Part shown: positions 59,781 through 64,000 of the stretch, in pieces | How the letters are laid out: every line of letters starts with the position of its first letter | How positions within the stretch are numbered: position 1 is the stretch's first letter | NCBI GenBank assembly: GCA_027627225.1 | Contig: CM051033.1 | Span: forward strand, 9,207,501-9,271,500 | DNA length: 64,000 nt | Origin: Congeria kusceri | Lineage: Eukaryota; Mollusca; Bivalvia; Myida; Dreissenidae | Direction: 5' to 3' | Made by a program: the position numbers and the translations under genes | The notes under the pieces: model-generated | Told to the model about the DNA's origin: nothing | The model's database searches: none | Seen by the model: only the letters and a program-made list of their open reading frames with translations

Positions 59781-60293
59781 TTGTGAGCTTTATAATGTGA
59801 CTTTTATAATGTGACTTTATAATGTGACTTTATAATGTGACTTTATAATGTGACTTTATAATGTGACTTTATAATGTGACTTTGTGAGCTTTATAATGTG
59901 ACTTTGTGAGCTTTATAATGTGACTTTGTGAGCTTTATAATGTGACTTTATAATGTGACTTTGTGAGCTTTATAATGTGACTTTATAATGTTACTTTGTG
60001 AGCTTTATAATGTGACTTTATAATGTGACTTTGTGAGCTTTATAATGTGACTTTGTGAGCTTTATAATGTGACTTTATAATGTGACTTTGTGAGCTTTAT
60101 AATGTGACTTTGTGAGCTTTATAATGTGACTTTGTGAGCTTTATAATGTGACTTTATAATGTGACTTTGTGAGCTTTATAATGTGACTTTATAATGTGAC
60201 TTTGTGAGCTTTATAATGTGACTTTATAATGTGACTTTGTGAGCTTTATAATGTGACTTTATAATGTGACTTTGTGAGCTTTATAATGTGACT
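59781..60293. repeat. Composite minisatellite, 13-bp and 22-bp units (copy B)
   Basis: Units AATGTGACTTTAT (13) and AATGTGACTTTGTGAGCTTT plus AT (22, the 13-mer with a GTGAGCTTT insert) alternate irregularly, with early runs of the 13-mer and a later 22/13 alternation. Copy A has one unit only (GAGCTTTAAAATGTGATTTTTA at 49,511). Confidence 0.95.
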
Positions 60294-60346
60294 TTTATTT
60301 TGAATTCAGTTCCACTTGTCTCGCAAAGCATCATTTCTACTGGAAG

Positions 60347-60393
60347 GAAATTGTTAATTGTTAATTGTTAATTGTTAATTGTTAATTGTTAAT
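60347..60393. repeat. (TTGTTAA)n, about 6 copies (copy B)
   Basis: Seven-base direct repeats. Copy A has a single AATTGTTAATTATTGG at 49,584, and the expansion lies 54 bp after the 13/22-bp array. Confidence 0.95.
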
Positions 60394-60985
60394 CATCGGT
60401 GTACAATTGGTAACATGCATGATGAGGCCCACCATGGTGATACCTTAAATCTTAAGCTATGCAATAAGAGCTACATATCGAAACAAAATAATTACTTACC
60501 TTGTATATCCAAGAACAGGAGTTTTGTATACATGCGTGTTTAAGTTTACATGTAAAATCAAAACTCTCTTGTTAGATTAAAATAACTGGATGACGACGGC
60601 TCTGTTTTTTTGTGTTTTGCACTAGTAAATATATATGTCTTCTGCACCCAAGATCCTTAATCGGCAATCTGTACATAGTTAATATGTTAAAAAGAACACG
60701 GTTTCCATTCCCAGAATATTAATTTAATCAAATATATTGTGTAAACAGTATCAACTTTCAATAGCTCTGAATCTTCTAAATATAACTTGTCTGAGTACTT
60801 TCATAATCGCTATTTCAGTAATGCCGTCGTGAGTTGCTTTGATCATGATCTGGTGAACAAAGACTATTGTGCTCCAATGTATACATTTCTTCTTCACTAA
60901 TCAGACTGACCACATGTCAGTGTACCGAGTATGTATAATGTTTTGTAGATGAAGCGTTTCGGATTTCTTTTGTTGTCAATTGCAG

Positions 60986-61120
60986 CAGTTGCTATCTCTC
61001 GATGGCCTTGAATTCAATGTATCCGACCTGAACATGTGTTTCGTTAAGAAAATTGGTGCGGCTGTGGTGATTGGGCTGTTGGTGTTGTTTGCTTTTTTGT
61101 TGATGATAGTTTCTGATTAG
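60986..61120 (+). CDS. Candidate terminal exon with one membrane segment (44 aa)
   Basis: A strong acceptor (TTTCTTTTGTTGTCAATTGCAG, split here at 20: TCTTTTGTTGTCAATTGCAG) precedes 44 in-frame codons and TAG. The peptide begins QLLSLDGLEFNVSDLNMC, then FVKK and a hydrophobic stretch IGAAVVIGLLVLFAFLLMIV with a two-residue tail. This is the layout of the last exon of a single-pass or lipid-anchored surface protein. GC content is above the surroundings. Copy A lacks 60,989-61,603 entirely, joining its acceptor-like site to sequence from 61,604, so the exon survives only in copy B. Upstream exons were not identified, and chance is not excluded. Confidence 0.4.
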   Translation, partial: QLLSLDGLEFNVSDLNMCFVKKIGAAVVIGLLVLFAFLLMIVSD

Positions 61121-62016
61121 GTCTACAATATTCGTTGGCAATTTTTCAAAACTTTTCTGCTATGTAATTAATATCAAGTGACAATTAAAAAACAGCAACA
61201 TTTGATAACAGAGTGTTATTGTGTATTATGCAATTATCAGAATATATACTTGTGGTGTTGTATCAGATAGCCACATTTTGTAAGCGACGAATGTCTGTTT
61301 AATAGATTGATTTCAATGGGATAGTCAGGTATTGATGTTATTTCCTTGAGATTGCCATGTAATGCATAGGATATGACATCGCACTCTCTAGTTGAGGTAC
61401 CAAACAAATAGCATTATGTTCCACAATTGCAAAAGGTCCACCGTGTATTAATACTTAAACATATTTGTCAACGTTCAAAACTCGTCACGTCACAAAACTG
61501 CCTAGGTCACACAGCGGTTATTGCTATTACGAATTTTCAAGGAACGTCTTATGTGAATAGACGGTAAACAATGCGACTTGTACACCTTACATAATGGTTT
61601 CGACTGTATTTAACATCTTTGCCAGTGTTTGTGAGTAAGCAAACACACAAGTATATATTCAAAAAATATCCATTTTAGGTATTTGTGCGATAATCATGCT
61701 TATAACTGCGTGTGTGTTTATACAGCAATACGTGCGAAAGCGACGTACCTATGCAGAGTACGTTGCTCTTTGCAAATCTTGATTCATACCAAAGTACCGA
61801 TAAGAAATAGATAATCGTCGGCGTCGACATCGCCCTTTATAGCGAGATATAGTAAAGTGTTGAGTTTCTCTACGTACATGGCGGCAAATAGGCGAAATAT
61901 TTTCTACCGAAATCAGAAAATAAAAACACTTTAAATTTAACTGACCGTTGTCAGTCAAGCGAACGTGATCTGGTGAAAAGGCGTGCGTGCAATCTAGTCT
62001 TAGATTTATTTGACAG

Positions 62017-62170
62017 GATACCTTGCTCGACCCTACAGGATACCTTGCTCGACCCTACAGGATACCTTGCTCGACCCTACAGGATACCTTGCTCGACCCT
62101 ACAGGATACCTTGCTCGACCCTACAGGATACCTTGCTCGACCCTACAGGATACCTTGCTCGACCCTACAG
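62017..62170. repeat. Minisatellite, 22-bp unit, 7 perfect copies
   Basis: The unit is GATACCTTGCTCGACCCTAC plus AG. Seven units are identical, implying very recent expansion or homogenisation. It is not a multiple of three but no stop occurs in three plus-strand frames, giving spurious 90-120-codon frames. Confidence 0.97.
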
Positions 62171-62870
62171 ATACCAACACCGGAACTCTCTCACACAACA
62201 CTTACAAATCGGATACGTCACCAAATGCTTTTTCCCAGTTTCCCCGAGGCTCGTTATTAGACAATTATATGACAAGGTTTATTTACTTCAAATATTACTA
62301 GGACAAAATCAAACAGTATTCTCGCTGTTCTGTGTGCATTATATCAGCACAATTTGGCCCAGTCGCAATCAATAAATGAACACCGAATGACAAAGAAGTA
62401 ATGACGTTTAGCGATTATTTCCTAATGATGCAATTCCAATTGCGAGGGCAGCGGATCAGAAATTAAAAAAGTCTAGCTGTTATGCTGGTGTTAATCATAT
62501 AAGTTAAAGACGAAACTTGGAAATGGCTTTCATTGCTGCATTTAGCGGCACTAACGTTTCAAAGAATATTTCGTCATGCACACATTTCATTCTCTAGGAA
62601 CAGCGCATCATGGATGGATAGCGGGAAAGTATTTTAGATTCTACCTTTAAACTTTTTTTTTTCCTCTCTGCATCAATTGAAAACACTTCCATCGGGTCGT
62701 CTTTGTGCTTTCTGTACGTTACTACGTGACTTGTAAATCTGGGAATCAGGTGAACGTACTAAGATATATTTCAGTTAAATTATTGTCATATTTTGAATAT
62801 CATCCGCGTATTCCTGTTACAGTTCAATGGTATTTAAATTAAATATTGACCGGTCATTGGGGATCTGTGT

Positions 62871-63227
62871 CGATCATTGTCATTTAAAATACCGTGTCTG
62901 ATCACTTAATGTATGTTTTATTTGCACCAATGGGGTATTGTGTGAATTGTTTGGCGTTATGCAACAGTTGGTAATTTCAAGTCCTGCAAACAGTACTGAT
63001 GGCGCTAATGTGTGTAAATATTCGACAAGACGGTAAAATCACAACAGGTGGTAGCATTCTTTATCAGTATGAAACATGTGTTAAAGTGTTCAATTAATGG
63101 CCACGTTAATGCAGACGACAAAAGGCAATATCATTTCTTTGTTCGAATGTCTGATTTATGGAAGTTCTTTGACACCCGCCCATCTAACTAAATAGCATGT
63201 CCTTTCAGATGATATTTCGTACGCAAT
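62871..63227. other. No gene recognised
   Basis: Short unassigned stretch between the end of copy B similarity and the MITE at 63,228. Confidence 0.5.
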
Positions 63228-63485
63228 ATAGGAATAATGAAACTCCAGATACATCACCAGGAGAGAAACCCGTATTTCAAGTCATTGCCTTGTTTTATTT
63301 GGTCACACACAAAAGTGTAGTTAGCCTTTTGTACGGCATCGCCAATTAACAAACATAGTGTTTATAAATAAATCCAATAATATCCGTTTCCCGTATTGTA
63401 TAGGCAATTGGTTACTTGCCTCAAAGTGGATAGTAGTAAGGGTTTATCTCCTGGTGATGTCTCTGTGGAGTTTCATTATTTCTAT
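63228..63485. mobile_element. MITE with ~45-bp terminal inverted repeats
   Basis: ATAGGAATAATGAAACTCC..CATCACCAGGAGAGAAACCC at the left is matched inversely by GGGTTTATCTCCTGGTGATG..GGAGTTTCATTATTTCTAT at the right. TA lies at both borders, compatible with a TA target duplication. The 258-bp length and lack of coding fit a non-autonomous element. A lone left arm sits at 53,218. Confidence 0.85.
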
Positions 63486-64000
63486 ATCTAACACTAAAGA
63501 AGTAAAACATTTTACTTTTTTGAATATGATTTTCCTAACTGCCAGTGTTTTTTTTTTGTTATGCTAAAACGTATTGAAAGGATTCACACCGTTTTTAGAT
63601 TTATATAAATAACATACCCAGCATCGCCGGTTGTTTCACAACTGCCTTGGAGCATTGGTATTAAACTACATTTTAAAAAACCACTCTTTCAATTGATTAA
63701 AACTATTAAACGATGTTGTTGTGTCTGTTTGTTTAACAGGATAAATACATTTCTATAATCACTTTCTGTTAATGCGCTGTTAATTATTTGACATTCATCC
63801 TGTTTTATCTTTCCACCAAAACAACATTTAAAGAAAATCGAATAATAAATGTTTCATATAATTTTAATTCATTTAATGTGTTGTTTGTTCATCCCTCTTA
63901 AACGACCATACAATATTAGTTTATCTTATTTTATTGCATCGATTTCATTACAGTGAACATATTTATATTTATACATTTATATTAGATTTTTAATCTAGAA
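63486..64000. other. No gene recognised
   Basis: AT-rich to the end of the window, short frames only. Confidence 0.5.

Larger units (their letters stand above)
50340..62870 (+). repeat. Segmental tandem duplication, copy B
   Basis: Direct-orientation paralogue of copy A, starting with the GAGTTCGATCGCAAA block (50,344) that also opens copy A (33,708 and 33,753). It ends after the ATTGACCGGTCA..GGGGAT block (62,845; copy A equivalent 50,248). It has its own insertions (50,748-51,449; 53,218; 57,082-57,498; 58,395-59,258) and retains 60,989-61,603, which copy A lacks. Segments not listed separately carry no recognised gene. Confidence 0.85.

Noticed and set aside
60949..61011. Signal-peptide-like short frame MKRFGFLLLSIAAVAIS
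   Set aside because: The hydrophobic run coincides with the polypyrimidine tract of the acceptor at 60,985 and stops after 20 codons. The copy A equivalent (50,091-50,144) stops after 17, so I read it as an accident, though an exon 1 is not fully excluded.
61973..62375. Three overlapping plus-strand frames rich in DTLLDP or RPYRIP repeats
   Set aside because: Product of the stop-free 22-bp minisatellite; nothing protein-like outside the repeat.

Overview
The window looks like AT-rich nuclear DNA from an animal, most likely a heterodont bivalve mollusc. The reasons are decayed non-LTR retrotransposons, a Penelope-like GIY-YIG fragment, many foldback and MITE-like elements, abundant minisatellites, no operon-like coding, and one double-hairpin repeat (57,240-57,498) whose sequence I associate from memory with bivalves such as Dreissena. 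No complete host gene was found. Host-gene evidence is limited to a few exon-sized pieces: a degenerate C2H2 zinc-finger exon at 12,041 (+), two phase-compatible exons at 17,660-17,219 (-), and a terminal exon with a membrane segment at 60,986 (+).

Layout. 1-4.4 kb is unassigned AT-rich sequence with a few inverted repeats. 4.4-8.0 kb is a diverged three-copy array of a ~0.83-kb unit, interrupted by a hairpin element and a 26-bp minisatellite; a further copy lies near 20.8 kb. 10,989-18,261 is bounded by ~420-bp inverted repeats that end in CACGGTG and are flanked by the 5-bp repeat AATAG. I read it as one large TIR element with a decayed plus-strand LINE nested inside. 18.3-33.7 kb is mostly unassigned, with a foldback element, a tRNA-like SINE fragment, a three-copy ~385-bp tandem repeat and a MITE.

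33.7-62.9 kb is a tandem segmental duplication: copy A is 33.7-50.3 kb and copy B is 50.3-62.9 kb. Because the copies can be aligned by eye along their length, later events can be dated relative to the duplication. Copy A gained a ~4.9-kb L1/Tx1-like LINE (minus strand, long poly(A) tail), a ~0.8-kb GC-rich TIR element, and 16-copy expansions of a 40-bp and a 53-bp unit. Copy B gained a 5'-truncated Penelope-like element with a 13-bp target-site duplication and a hammerhead-ribozyme-like motif, a ~0.7-kb TIR element, the double-hairpin MITE, and expansions of 24-bp, 13/22-bp and 7-bp units. Most of these minisatellites exist as about one unit in the other copy. The window therefore records local duplication followed by independent transposon and repeat turnover, not a multi-gene pathway.
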